NCBI GenBank assembly: GCA_019916065.1
Contig: JAINTL010000101.1
Location: forward strand, 62,001 to 126,000
Source of the DNA: Vitellaria paradoxa
Taxonomy: Eukaryota; Streptophyta; Magnoliopsida; Ericales; Sapotaceae
DNA: 64,000 bases
Reading direction: 5' to 3'
A model generated the notes under the pieces. It saw only the letters and a list, made by a program, of their open reading frames with translations, was not told where the DNA came from and ran no database searches. The position numbers and the translations under genes are program-made. Below, in pieces: positions 1 through 12,639 of this stretch (positions are counted from its first letter, which is position 1; each line of letters opens with the position of its first letter).

Positions 1-1988
1 CTGATGTATTTCTGACCCCTAAAATGGTGGAATTAGGTTTCGGCTAAAACATAAAAGTTGTAGCCCTTTAAGTTTTCTTTCCAACTCAAAAAGATTTGCA
101 TCAATCTGATTTGTGAGTCAAAAGTTATGCCCAAAATACTGAACATATGTAAAATCATATCTTCTGAATAAACTGAATTCAAGGCTGTTTTTGAACCTTT
201 AGACTTTAGAATTTTAAAAAGTGTAAAACATGAAAGTTGTAGGTCCTAAAGTCTAGTTTCTACAGATATAAAGTTTATAAATATCGGAGTTCTGCTCTAT
301 TTTATATTAATTTTCTTTTATGCTGCTATCTCTGCTTAGCCTTTAATTGATGCTTGTTTGAATTTTTTTAGAATATTATGTTTAAAGATTTATTTAAATT
401 TCCAATTACCTTCTGTTAGTTATTGTCATGTTAATAATTTCTATTGATGTGTAATTTTGTTCACAAGGCCTGATATAGTAAAACACTTACACTGTTTGAT
501 ATAATACTGAAGTGGACTGTTAAGTTGATGCTACTTAGTTATTTTTCAATTGATATGAAATTATTTTAAACTGGATATTATGTATTATTTGACACTCTAA
601 TATTTATGATAACTGACTTAGACAATCGGTTTCATCGTGGATAGTTGGATGACTTATTCAAACTAAAATGGCTAAGTAGAACCTAGTATTTGATAAAATG
701 CCCAAATGAAACAACGGACTTGTTCTTCTCTCATTTGGTCTTCCTTAAATAAATTTGATCTATTTTAATTGATTCTTTTAGGCATTGTTTTGTCAACCTA
801 GTAAGTTATATAACTATATTGTTATGATTAAGTGAATTTAATGAAACTTATTTAATACCTTTCTAAACATTGGAATAATTCTATGGACATTTGTGGATAT
901 CTTGAAACCGAAAACCTATGATAAGGGTTTGGTTATAAATAAAATGATGATTGGAAATTTATTCAAATTATTTTGAATAACATTATTCTCTTATCAAATC
1001 AAAAGGTTAGAATGAATTAGCTTTGTAATCTCACATTGACTTGATTGTTCAAGTGATGTACTATACTATCTAGTTAGAATAAAATAAAACTCATCAATTT
1101 TTCTAAAATTAAATATTAGTCCAAAGAATTATTTATAGGCAAAAGGAAAAAGAGGCAAATATCGAAATCGCAGCTAATGAAGTTCGAACTCGCGACTTCA
1201 AATCGCAATTAGGGTCGCCTACCCATTAAACTGCCAACCTTAGCTTAAGTAATATACCATTATAAATTATTTTATTCTTATCAAAGGTAGTACGGCAAAT
1301 TTGTCAAAACAATTGACTAAAATACTAATTCGAATTCTAAATTATTTAACTACTTGCTACTTGTTAATTCACATGTAGTACCTACTTTTATGATAATAAT
1401 ATAGGTGATTATGTTAAATCTTTGATTTACTGAGAATTATTATTAAATTATGGATTTAGATAAAGTACTTAAAAATATACTGCATGTGACTGAATAATCC
1501 CACTTATGATTTATCGCTCGGGAACATTACCGGTTGTTATTAAAAATGTCTTATTTCCATACAAGGTACCCTTAGGAATGTAAAAAGGGTGAGAAGAAAT
1601 TAAGGCACTCGATGCTAAAATTATTTTTGGCAATGGGGTGATGGGTGGGGTAGAAATGACCTTTTAGATGGAGATGGGAACATATGCATTTTATTTGGGA
1701 GATGCTCCCTTCTGACCTGGCCAGTCAAGTAGTCGATCGCGACGGCTAGGTTTTTTGGTGGGTGACACCGTTAGAATGCATTGGATGATAAGCCTGTAAA
1801 ATCACTAGTTTCCAAGGCTGGGTGTAGAAGAGGATAGAAGTATGATTACCTTAGGAGGATTTAGATTAAACCCCTTTATTAGATTTTACTATGACTGACA
1901 ATTTCTTTTGCTTATGTATAAATGATATGTCGGAATTATTTAATTATGTTTAATTCATTTAGATGAATATTTTATAAAAAGATGTAGG

Positions 1989-2039
<51 letters not shown>

Positions 2040-2753
2040 CCCGTATCACTATGGGGTTTGACCCCGAGACCTTGAAGATATGAATCTGAGATCCCTACCA
2101 CTACGACACTGATTTATTATGGTACACATATCAACATTAAACTATTTTACGTGTAAGTAAAATAATAGTTATAGTGACGGTTTCATCGAACTGTTGTAAG
2201 TATCATTTACATTATTCAGTTGGGATCTATTGAATTAATTGTTGCATGAACAGATGCCACCTAATACAGTATAGCATTATAACCACTGTATATAGCTACC
2301 TAGGAGATTCTGATTACTAGGCTTTTGTAGCTCACCCCTTTGTGGGAATATTTTTTTTCAGGATATTAAGCACAGGGATACCGAAGATGAGCTGGAAAGA
2401 GATTAATTTCTTTTAAATATTCCACTAGAAGAGTTATCTATTTTTTTTCTTGCGCAGTACTGGAAGACTTTATTTATTATTGTGGTCTGTAATAATAATT
2501 GTTAGATGATTATAATCATTAAGTTTAGATCTAGTTATTTTTATTTGTTATGTAATGATAATCATATGGTTGGGACACTTAGATGGGTTTGTAATACCAT
2601 TCTCTATCTTTATTTTGTACTTTGTGGTTGAACCCTACCGAATGATTCAGCCTAATAGCTTGTAAATATTGGTTAGGATAAACTAGGGATTTTGAATATC
2701 TTAAATTTTTATTGCGAGTCAACCCCAGTTTGAAAAAATTTTAGGGTGTGACA
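1..2753 (+). mobile_element. 3' part of a Ty3/gypsy-like LTR
   Basis: The stretch ends in GGGTGTGACA at 2753, the form of terminus seen in long plant gypsy (chromovirus Tekay-like) LTRs, which begin with the inverted form. The segment around 2320-2400 (a 'gtagctcaccc' block, then a pyrimidine tract and CAG, then a purine-rich block) also resembles the end of such LTRs. No coding frame is visible. The 5' end lies outside the window, so whether it is a solo LTR or belongs to a full element is unknown. Family placement rests on terminal motifs only. Confidence 0.42.
1992..2035. repeat. (TA)n microsatellite
   Basis: About 44 bp of uninterrupted TA dinucleotides inside the LTR-like region. Confidence 0.95.
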
Positions 2754-5700
2754 GCGTGTTATTATCATCTTATTCTTATACCCAAATAAATAATTCCAAG
2801 TTACCATCAGGTCTTCGGGTTATGAAAATCTGGGATGTGACAAAGATTATACTTAACCTTGTACATTCCATTATCACATTGAATTTTTCTAAAATATTCA
2901 CACATTTTTGAAAGTTTTTTATGAGTTCATGATGTGCTGGCACCACTAGTGCTTGTAAGTGTAAGGATTTCTCCACTGTGAGTAGGGGAATTGTTCCAGT
3001 ATACCTACCTTAGAGATAAAATAAAATAAAAAAAGTGCCCACTCCTACTGTTCGCTATTTAGAAAAAAAATATAATAACAAAAGAAAATTAAATATAATT
3101 ACAAATAAATAAATAAATATAATAGTAAAGTAAAATAAAATTTATCTACTAAAAATTTGAGGGTTGAACTTTGCTTAGAGTAAAAATCACTTGAGCTTGA
3201 ACTCAAATGAGCACAACCCTTCACTTTTAAGAATTGAGGCTTAAAAGATTTAATAGAAAATTATATCTGAAATATATTGTGTAGATTATACTGATAATAA
3301 TTTGTAGTACTAAAAATGGTAGAAAGTTTTTTTAATTATTATAAAAAAATTAGTGGATACGTACTTGTAGTTGTGTTTGAATACCTTCAATTTTCTATTC
3401 ACTTAAATGTCATTTGGTTTTTTTAATTTCTATTTTCCATTTTTTTTATTTTCTGTTTTGAGTTTTTATTTTTTTATTTTGTGCTTTTGAAAATAAGGAA
3501 AATAGGTCAAAATTAATTTGGTTACTTGTATTTTCAAAATTTATTTTCGAAAATAGAATATAAGTTTACATATAAAATGAAAAATGGTAAAAGATTGTTT
3601 TGAGAGTTTTTAACAAAAAATAAGAAAAATCTTAAAAGGAGGAAAACGGAGCATTTTTTGTTTTCTCATTTTCAATTTTTAACACATAAAATAAAAATAA
3701 GAAATAAAAAACAGAAAAATAAACTGAATGCCACCTTATTTATTATCGTTTTTAAGAATAAAGCTATATGCCTATACTACAGTTTATGTAATTTTATTTA
3801 TTTATTTTTTGAATTGATAATTTTGTTGTTGTTTGAGGTATTTGGATAAATTTTTTAATAATTTAGCTGATGCTTATATTTTTTTGTTAAGAAATTAAAT
3901 GGTTTTTATTTTTAATTTTATTTTTTTTGTCTGGACATTAAATGTTATTTTTTTATATATGTTAGTATAATTCTAACAATGATAATTTCAAACGAATAAT
4001 CTTCATAAAAAATAATTCATATACTCAAAGATTTATGAATTTTTATTATTAACATGTGGCTTTTTTAGGTAATTTTTTTTTCTATTGATACATTTTTTTT
4101 TAAATATCTTGTTCCACTAAATTATGTCTCCTTTTTGGTGTGTCGAGTGAGCGTGGTGACACGTGCTCTACTTTTTTTATTTTATTTTTTTATTTTGTTT
4201 TATTTTTATAGGTATTTTTTTGTTTTCTTTTAGCGCAAGTGTATAATGTTGATCATTTTGATATTGTTAGAAGTATTTGATCATTTTTTAAACAAATTAG
4301 TTAATGTCAATATTTTTGGTTGGCACGTTAAAAGTTTACTTTTTTAAATGTTTGAACATTAAATATTAGAGTGAATATATTTACACTTCACAAAACAATC
4401 TCTTGCATTCCACTTTACTTTTTTTTTTTTCATTAAGTGAAATCACAACTCTTCTTTTTTTAGTTGGCCATTCTTGTGTATAATTTAAGATGACATTACC
4501 TTTAGAAGGAAAAATATTTGTAAATTTGAACAAAGATTCTTAGACTTACAAAAGAATAAAAAAATAATTTTAAAGTCTAAAATAAATTTTGTTTATATTT
4601 ATATTTTTGACATAGTATAAAAAAATAAATTTTATTTTATTTTATTTCATAATTTAATGAAATAAAAAAATCTAACTTGTTTTGTTTATTTTCTTTACAA
4701 ATTTTTGTTATTTTAACTTTTGTCATCATATTCAAGTCATATATAATATTTACGATCCTTTTATTTCTCATAAGTTAGTAATATATTTTAAAAATAATAT
4801 GATGAAATAAAAGGTGAGAAAAAAATGTAAATGTGGTAACTGTTATTTTTATGAAATATTTGTAAAAAAAAATAAATAAATATCAAGATGATGAAAAATG
4901 ACAAAAGTTTGGAAATAAATTGAAATGAAATAAATTATTTGTTATTTGATTAAGACATAAAGTTAATTACAATTTATTTTATATGATTGATAAAAATAAA
5001 AATAAAAATAAAATTTATTTTAGTTTTTAAAAATTTTTTATCTTAAAATAACTCACAAACATGAAAATAAAATAATTTGTAAATTTAAATTTTTAATTGT
5101 CCTTTATCCCTACTAACTTTTCTTACCAATTTTAAATAGAATCATTGATTTTGTTTTTTCTCATCATTCATGTACATAAAAAATAAAACTACCCAAAAGA
5201 TATCTAATTAGGAAAATCAATGAAAGAAAAAAATTAACTTTTAAGTATATAGATAAATTAATTAAATAAACTATAAGTATTTTTCTTTTGAAAGCTTAAT
5301 TTAAATTTTTAATATTAATAAATATTTTAAGAAAAATCTAGAATTAGAAATTTTTATCATAATAAGGTAATTCATTTGTACAAATGATAAAAAATGAAAT
5401 TGTAATTACCTGCCCGCTTATCAGAATATCTAAAATAAATTGGTAAGTTGTCTTATATATATATTTAAAAAAAATAATTTTTATTATAAAATAAAAGTAT
5501 TTATGATATTATAATTATGTCTTAGATTGAGTTTTGTGTAAAAGTTTTTATGATATTATCAATATGTAAAACATTTGTGAAAAGAAATATAGGTAATTAC
5601 ATAATTTTAATTAATAAAAAAATAAGGTGGAGGGTACGAGACTATTTAAGAAGTGTAAATAGATTCACACTAAATATTATTTTTACATTAAATGTTGAAT

Positions 5701-5970
5701 TATTAACTTAACTTAATATAATTTAATAACGATAATTTCAAAAAATAACTTTAAATTTTTCTCACATATTTAATATTTTATGGATTTTTTTATATGAATT
5801 ATATTATAACAGACGATATGTATTAATGGGTGATATTAAATAAATATATTTTAAAATTAATTTTGAATTAAAATATATTAAACAAATATCTATTTTAAAT
5901 TAAATTTAAGATTAAATCACAAACAAATATATTTAAAATTTATTAAATATAAAATACTATAAAAGAGTTA
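2754..5970. other. AT-rich intergenic DNA without recognisable genes
   Basis: Dominated by A/T homopolymers and short AT repeats. The open frames in it are short and of low complexity. Segments near 3930-4010 and 5680-5750 share a loose direct similarity (ACATTAAATGTT followed by GATAATTTCAAA-like text), suggesting old repeat copies. I see no protein similarity or RNA gene here. Confidence 0.6.
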
Positions 5971-5973
5971 AAA

Positions 5974-6001
5974 CCCACGTCAATACATGGGATGTGACTA
6001 G
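5974..6001 (+). mobile_element. Helitron-like 3' terminus
   Basis: A short hairpin (CCCACGT at 5974-5980 and ACATGGG at 5985-5991, one mismatched pair, 4-base loop) is followed ten bases later by CTAG at 5998-6001. A hairpin just upstream of a terminal CTRR is the hallmark of Helitron 3' ends, and the AT-rich body upstream fits non-autonomous plant Helitrons. The base after CTAG is C, not the expected T, and I found no convincing 5' TC terminus, so the call is tentative. If right, the element lies upstream and does not contain the gene fragments that follow. Confidence 0.35.
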
Positions 6002-6130
6002 CTGATATATATATTCTTTTTGTTTCATTTTTTTTTTTTGAAAACGGCTTTTTGTTTCATTCATGAGTTTAGAATTTGTGTCCCGTGGTGGTTAATAGTT
6101 TGTTTTAACTTTTTAAAATTTAAACTGAAG

Positions 6131-6398
6131 TCTTTCTCTCTGTTCCAAACGGTCGGAACTAGAGGCGTGGACGAATGAATCTCTCTAATAGTTCTCTCTA
6201 AAACTGGGGTTTCCTGCCCCTCTCTGAATTCCTAGGTTTTGAGGGAACTTCCTCAGTTTGACTCCTTTTTTCGGTTCCGAGGCGGAATAGTTTGGCTCAG
6301 AAGCGAAATTCATCGACTGTGAAGAAATCATCGTCTCAATTGGAGAGTGGAACTACCAACAGTGGAACCCATTCGAAACCCCCATCCCCTAATCAATC
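6131..6398 (+). other. Exon-like 5' UTR/coding segment of unrecognised gene
   Basis: This patch is much richer in G+C and CT blocks than its surroundings and looks like a 5' untranslated leader running into coding sequence. From about 6270 one frame reads a serine- and basic-rich peptide (it includes SVPRRNSLAQKRNSS) and ends at a good splice donor (TCGTAAG) at 6399. No in-frame ATG is preserved, since an upstream TGA lies in the same frame. I do not recognise the protein. It may be another broken gene piece at the start of the fragment island. Confidence 0.35.
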
Positions 6399-6787
6399 GT
6401 AAGTTTTCTTTTGGCTTCGTTGATTTGGTTTTATCTTAAACCTGCATATATCTAAATTAGAGAATTGAGGCTTGAAAATTTTAATACAAAATTATGTGAT
6501 TTGTGAATTATCAGTGGCCTATTTATAGAGGAAGAGTTGGAGGTGGATTTTGAATTGAAAAAAAAAATTGAGGGGGCACTAACTAGCCGTTAGGATGAAA
6601 GAAAAATAATTTAAAGGGTTATCTACAGATAGAGTGTCCATTTGAGACCAGGCTTCAAACTTTGCCAAGTAAGTTCAATGCCCCTTCTGTCATTTTCTAC
6701 TTCATTTCACTGTTATTCAATGAGCTTTATTAGATCATCAGTTGTTTTTCCGCATAATGGAAATGTACTCTCATTGTTGTTCTTCTT

Positions 6788-6807
6788 CACACACACACAC
6801 ACACACA
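6788..6807. repeat. (CA)n microsatellite
   Basis: About ten CA units just upstream of the GH3 relic. Confidence 0.9.
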
Positions 6808-6961
6808 TACATAGATATAATTACACTAGTTCTTTTGTTTCTATCTTTGCATATTTTTGTCTTGCAATATTTTTATATTTTGACCATTGGACTAAAAGAT
6901 CAGAGGGATTTGGTTGTATGATTTTAGATTTGAAGCTAGAGGGATTGATTCAGATATCAAG

Positions 6962-8854
6962 ATGGTGAGATTTTCCTTACCCGTGACAGGGTTTGTGCTC
7001 TTTCGGTTCTGGGCAACTGTTTCAGAACCAGAGGATATCAAGTATAAGGATCCAAAGTAGCCACTGAATGCCAGAGTCAAGGACCTAATGAGTCGAATGA
7101 CGCTGGAAGAAAAGATTGGACAGATGGTGCAGATTGAGAGATGTTGCATCAGCTGATGTGATGAAGAAATACTTCATTGGTATACAATCCAATTTGTTCC
7201 TACAAGAAATGTATATATTATTGTACATATATTTATATAGCAATTTTGATTTGGGAACTATGTCATCTAAGTACTTAGTGATATGTGGAAAAACACATTA
7301 GGATTAATTTTGGTGTTTCGTGGTTCTTTACATGGTCTATTATATGTCTGTTGAATTCGTGGTTTTTGAACAAATGTTTGTTTACAAGAACGGTGGAGGA
7401 ATGATGGGGTTTTAAAAAAAATGAACTTGTTAATGTGAATTGAGAATGGGTGGGTTGGTTTAATTGCACTTGTGCAGGAAGTATATTAAGTGGTGGAGGC
7501 AGTGTACTGGCTCCAAAGGCTTCTGCGGAAACTTGGGTTAACATGGTGAATGAGTTCCAAAAGGGTGCTCTCTCTACTTATCTTGGAATTCCAATGATTT
7601 GTGGGATTGATGCTGTGCACAGCCACAATAATACCTACAATGCAACCATTTTCTCTCATAATGTTGGCCTTGGAGTTACCAGGCAAGTTTAAAAACATCT
7701 TTTTTTTTTTTTTTTTAAATCCAATAGAATTATTAGGCTCCATTTGAGAACCCTAAAAAAGAGCTAGTTTTTGGTAGCTTTAACTTTTTGGGTTTTCTCA
7801 AATAGACAAAATTACCCCTCCTATATTTTAGGTTCTTTCAAATCATAAAGGGCAAATATGTCAAATTAACCAAAAAAAAAAAAGAGCCAAACTTATGTAT
7901 AGGCTTATGTTTTAGGATGAACATCTTTGACATAAATCTTAGATATGTTGTGCTCGTGCATGTGATAAATTGTCCCTTTTATCCTTTGTTTCTTGAGTGA
8001 AATGCTAAAGAATATGATGCTCTTTTAACATTTTTCAAGATCAAAGTTGAAGAATATCACAGATTCATCAGATATAAAAACAAACTTATCATGCAAAAGG
8101 ACATTTGCTCCAAAATAATGCCAAATTTACAGCTGGAAACTTGAAGAATCAGCCATTTTGATTTGGAAAAGTTAAAACTTTCAAAAATTTCAGAACTAAT
8201 GCTTCATTTTTTATTTTTATTTGTTTTTGTTTTTGTTTTTGTTTTTCTTTTCAAATTTATGTGTTGAAGCTTTTAATGTTCTGAAATTCACTAACTTCAC
8301 CAACTGGAAACTTGGAGAATGGGTTATTTAATATCCTATTTAGGTAGTTTTGAGTCTTTTGACTTTCAAAAATTCAGGTGTTGGTAAATTCGACCATTTT
8401 GAAACTATCGGTGTTCTGGAATATACAAAATTGACAGCAGAAAGTTTGAAAAATTAGTCATTTAATATGTTTGATGAGCACTTGCAATTTTCGTAGTACA
8501 TGCAACCGATCAAGTTTTTTGAATTTTGTTATGATGGGTATTCTCAAATTCGAAACTTCCTTTATTTGCTTACCCCATTCCCTAAATATTTTGAGTTAAT
8601 TGGAAATTTGAAGGCCTATAGCTCCTGGTTAGTAAGATCTCAGTATTTTTAGTGACTTTGGAGTCCTCACATAGCTTTATTCGATTCCAATTTTAATTTG
8701 TTATTACCAAATTTATTGATCGGCTATCTGCTTGCGTTCAAATTTATGTTGTGGCTTTGGTAGGGATCCAAAACTTCTCAAAAGGATTGGGGAAGCAACT
8801 GCACTTGAAGTTAGAGCTATAGGAATCTCGTATACTTTTGCTCCATGTATTGCG
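6962..8854 (+). pseudogene. GH3 beta-D-glucan exohydrolase/beta-glucosidase fragment
   Basis: Family role: glycoside hydrolase family 3 enzymes, usually secreted, trim cell-wall beta-glucans. Three exons are visible. 6962-7179 starts at ATG with a hydrophobic leader-like stretch, then YKDP and SRMTLEEKIGQMVQIER; 7478-7686 carries [20 protein letters not shown] and [12 protein letters not shown]; about 8764-8854 carries [18 protein letters not shown] and ends APCIA. Introns at 7180-7477 and 7687-8763 are kept, so this is a DNA-level copy, not a retrocopy. It is dead: TAG at 7058-7060 interrupts exon 1 and a 2-bp deletion near 7142 shifts the frame. Only the N-terminal part of a roughly 600-residue enzyme is present; the catalytic region downstream is missing. 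First member of the same-strand fragment series. Confidence 0.85.
7733..7913. mobile_element. Degenerate MITE, same family as the copy at 17536
   Basis: Lies in an intron of the GH3 relic. Its middle (gacaaaattacccctc through 'ttctttcaaatcataaagg' to 'gtcaaattaaccaaaa') parallels the interior of the better-preserved element at 17536-17754. Ends resemble inverted AGGCTCCATTTG / CCAAACTTATG but have decayed. No coding capacity. Confidence 0.4.
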
Positions 8855-9553
8855 GTAACTGAATGTTAGAATGCAATAGCATGTCTTTGAATTGCAGAGG
8901 AAGAATGGCAATTTTTTAAAACATCACAAGGGCCTGGGCTCCTCTGGTCCTCTAGAGCACTTATTTGAACAATCATCAGAGTGACTACTGACTATGGATG
9001 TATTCAGTTTACATAATTCTTTTCTCAAGGCAATATTTCACATTGCTTGGTGGTGAACTAGAATTTGGTTTATGCAATTGTTTATTAATTGAGGCCTCTT
9101 GCTTTGAGTCTTGGAAAAGTGAATTCTTTGGTTGTGCAACTTGATCCTGCATATTTCTTTCTCACAACAATCTGAAATTTTAAGTTATTCACAATTTCAT
9201 AGGACCCTTGTATAGTTTGGGTCGAATGGGATAACACCGTCTCTCCTGAGGTTAATTATATATATGGGGTATTATCAAACTTGAAGTCAGGAGAAATGCA
9301 ATTTTCTGTTCTTTCTCTTAGCTTTTGGATGAATTATAAAACTATTGATGATCAAAATGTTAATGGCTCCTGACATTGAAACTTTGTTTTTTGTCATCCA
9401 GTATTTGATCAATTGTTTGCCTCAACTAATCTAATTTTTTTGGTGGACTTAACCCTTGGGGAATGCCAAATAGGAAGGAAGAAGATGCTTTATGTTAGTT
9501 CTAGCAACTTATCTTATTTGGTTGTTTAATATAAACCAAGCACAAAGGCTTTT
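8855..9553. other. Intron-like spacer, no gene seen
   Basis: Begins with a donor-like GTAACT directly after the last recognisable GH3 exon. No further GH3 exons or other coding similarity can be seen before the next repeat. Confidence 0.5.
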
Positions 9554-9790
9554 CAGTGGTGGCTCCAAGAATTTTAGATGATGGGGTCATATAAAAATTT
9601 AAATAGTAATTACAAAATAATAAGTAAAATGAACATCTTAATAAATAGTTTTGATGGGTTCAAAAAAAGTTTAAATGGGGTCGAAGTTACCAAAATATTT
9701 TAAATATAAAGAAAAAAATTTTTTTGGAAGTTTTTGATTGGCTGATGGGGTCAATTGACCCCACCAGCATAGCTGTGGCGCCACCCTTGG
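9554..9790. mobile_element. MITE-like inverted-end repeat
   Basis: Begins CAGTGGTGGCTCCA and ends with a roughly complementary block (GTGGCGCCACCCTTGG). The interior holds 'ggggtcaattgaccccacc', a text common in short non-coding DNA transposons of eudicots. Boundaries are approximate and no clear target duplication was found. Confidence 0.3.
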
Positions 9791-9882
9791 AGGCTGTGTA
9801 ATTTTGTCACTTTTGACATATTTTAACAAAAATACTCTTGATGATTTTATTTTATTTTTTTAATTGTCTTACTTTTGGACAG

Positions 9883-10002
9883 AGAGACTTGACTCCTCCA
9901 AATGTTGATGATGGCCTTATTGAGGTTGTTGGTTTTAGAGATGCATGGCATGGACTTGTTATGTTTGCTCCAAGTGGACATAGGAGGACTTGCCTTGAAG
10001 AG
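9883..10002 (+). pseudogene. Diacylglycerol kinase accessory-domain exon fragment
   Basis: One exon reading [20 protein letters not shown] then [13 protein letters not shown]. It matches the conserved [17 protein letters not shown] block of the plant diacylglycerol kinase accessory domain; the enzymes phosphorylate diacylglycerol to phosphatidic acid at membranes. Acceptor AG (9881-9882) and donor GT (10003-10004) are both in place. After the block the sequence leaves the family pattern (RRTCLEE where GTRLAQ is usual). No other kinase exon is visible on either side, so this is an isolated, probably captured or left-over exon. It shares strand with the GH3 and BTAF1 relics. Confidence 0.72.
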
Positions 10003-10723
10003 GTAGGCATTGTGTTGAACTCAAGAATGCACTAGTTATGCGTGCAAAATATTAGTACTATACATATGATGCGTGCTGGGAGAAAATAAGAACCGTATCC
10101 TGAGAGCACAAAATAGACAAGATAGTTCTACAGATGTGCTTTATTCATGTCGTGTCTATGTTGAACACTATAGTAACATGTCAGACACTTGTCTAAATGT
10201 GCCCTACTTTTTAAATTTTTTTAGAATAGGACACTTGGAGGACACACGCTTCTGTCACTTTTATGCACATGGAACGTATTATGACTTTGAATAAAAACAT
10301 GAATTTATATCTATTAATCCTTTACCTGTTAATTTTCTTATTCTTTAATTTTATCAATTTTAAAATCTAAAGTTCCCATACTAAGGCATAAATATCAAAA
10401 CATTGAATCATCTTCTTATAAACTATCAAGTAGTATTTCAAATTTTGGAAAAACAAAATATGTTCAACAAACTACTTGGCCACTTATCAACTGTTGACCC
10501 TTGAACCTATCCCCCCACCTTGTTCCACAAACCATTATTGTGCTTGGATCTTGTTAGTGATGTTATCTCTCTTTAGTTGACTCTTTTTCTTGGTTTGTGA
10601 ATAATTTAATAAGCTAATTTGTTATTATGTTTTTGGTATTTCAGATTATGATGAACTGATATGTTATCAAATTGATTATTATAAACTTGATTAGGTTTTG
10701 CCTTTTCATCTTTAGCACCTTGA
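10003..10723. other. Spacer without recognisable gene
   Basis: Intron-like, AT-rich. The 73-codon open stretch near 10073-10294 has no recognisable similarity and no gene-like context. Confidence 0.5.
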
Positions 10724-11113
10724 CTGCTTAGGTTATGTTTGGTTGTCGATGGGAGTAGAAACAGAAATGAGAATAGGGATGGGAATGGGAAATGGGAACA
10801 AAATATCAACATTTGGTATGTCAAGGCATTAGAATGGGAATTCCTTTTCTAATGTTTGGTATGTATGAATACATTTGGGACTAGAACAAGAATATGAATT
10901 AAAAGGCTAAAATATCCTTTTCTTTTGGAAGCACATTAAACCTAAAGAGTTCCTCCTTTTGTGGAATTTTCAAACACCACATTGGACCTATGAATTTACA
11001 ATTCCACAAATATGAGAATTTCTTTGATCAAAGATCAACCAAACATGGGAATTCCAGATCAGCTGAAATTCCTAGTTTAGTTCCTAAATCCAATGTCCAA
11101 CCAAACAAGCAAG
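10724..11113. mobile_element. MITE-like element with TTTGGTTG/CAACCAAA ends
   Basis: Left end TGCTTAGGTTATGTTTGGTTG and right end CCAACCAAACAAGCAAGCA form imperfect inverted repeats. The interior is non-coding, with repeated 'gggaat/attccc' text. Looks like an hAT-type miniature element; target duplication not resolved. Confidence 0.38.
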
Positions 11114-12184
11114 CATTACTGATGATAGCAATATTTTCATGCTAATGGCAATGTTTGTTGTGCCCTCTGGTTGAAATTAGATACTCAGAAAATGCAACAT
11201 CAAATTTAAAATTAATGTTTCAATGAATGCTTGCTTGTTTTTTATCTTAGGAAAAAACTATTACATTGTTCTTATTTTTTTCCTCTACCTATCTGACTGC
11301 TTGGTTTGTTTTGGTTGCATTGTTTTCATTGTTTACATTCATCACTCAACTCATATTTTTTATATATATAAATAAATGATTAGCAGGTAAATTAAGAAGG
11401 CATCAATAAGGTGCTGCTGAAGAACATAAATGAAGCATTACTCCTCCGACTAGAAATGAAATAGCCATATTCGCAATGTAAGATAAAAAAGCAATTTAAA
11501 TTCAATCCCCACCCTTGCCATCAATGTAACCAAAAATTGAATTTTCAATCCATTTGAAGGAAACTTAATGTGTTGAGAAGACCTATATCTTTCACTTTTA
11601 GCCCAAGTTTTTTTTTTTTTGATAAGCAACATTTGAATAATATAGATGAAAATAAATATATCAAGATATTGGGGACTAGAAGGCCACATAGAGGAGAAGG
11701 AAAGAAGAGAATTAAGACACTCCAAAATATAGATTACAATCTCAATAGTAGCTCCCTTTTAGTTAAGCTTGATTGAGAACATGGGGATTCCAGTAAACTC
11801 AGAGGAGATGGAGGGCCATAAAGAAGCTAAGAATTTGATGTTCTCCCATATCAACCAATCTAAGTAAAAAGAAAGTCACCTAATTGGGTTGATTCTACAA
11901 CTTATAGTGTATGGAGGAAGATTGCAAGTTCTCAACCTTGAAGGTGTAGAAATATGAGCCTACCTCATCATGACCACTTTCTTTTTTTGGTAATCATTAT
12001 GACCACTTTCTTGGTGAGTTCAATACTTAAAATGGGGGCCAATGAATTGTAACACTTTTTTTTTGTATTAGTAAGAGTTATACCTAGTTATGTTAACGTA
12101 ACGGTGTTTGAGCTTTGTGCTCAAATTAATGTTACATTTATTTATTAACTCCCTTATAATATTTTTCTTTTACTGTTGATGTAG
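11114..12184. other. Spacer; possible retroposon tail, no gene
   Basis: A poly-T run near 11609-11622 followed by GATAAGCAA resembles the reverse complement of a LINE or SINE 3' tail, but no body can be recognised. Otherwise AT-rich non-coding sequence. Confidence 0.4.
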
Positions 12185-12341
12185 GTCAGCTATGCAAGGG
12201 TTATTATGGAAAATATTAGTGTGGTACCACGGTGGAATTATTTGTCTGAATGTGAGCAGAAAGGTTTTTTTTTGGCTATGAATCCAAAGATGGGTGAGGC
12301 ATTAATTTTCCAGAATGTGAGACCTGACCTGAAACAATGTT
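12185..12341 (+). other. Exon-like open segment, product not recognised
   Basis: After a pyrimidine-rich tract and acceptor TAG (12182-12184) a frame stays open for about 52 codons (starts VSYARVIMENISVVPRW) to TAG at 12342. Base composition and splice context look exonic, on the same strand as the neighbouring gene relics. It does not match a family I recognise; it could be part of the gene piece that brought the BTAF1 exons, or of another gene. Confidence 0.3.
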
Positions 12342-12639
12342 AGACCCATTCAATTTGCATGTTGGTATTTTAAATTGCTCAATTTATCTACGGAAACTAA
12401 TTTATCAACAACTGAATCTGTGTTATAGTTATAACCTTGCTGATTGGTTATGTTATTGGAGTAGGATTTTTGGTGCTGATTAGTATTGTTGTTCACAACA
12501 TGTTAAATACTTTTATTGAAAGTTACTTCCTTGCTTTCTCCTAGCACTCTGGTAAAATTAAATGATTTATGAGTTAAAGTGCCTTTTCTTATGGTTTATA
12601 CTGAACACTAGGTGGTTGTCTCATGATGAAAGGAAACAA

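Noticed and set aside
1185..1235. Possible tRNA or SINE B-box (gttcgaactcgcg)
   Set aside because: No A box, cloverleaf or tail could be fitted; weak match only.
6642..6968. 108-codon open frame before the GH3 exon
   Set aside because: Contains the CA microsatellite translated as HTHTHT and ends just after the GH3 start; no coding similarity.
6962..7179. Possible functional GH3 gene start
   Set aside because: In-frame TAG after YKDPK, a frameshift shortly after, and no catalytic exons downstream.
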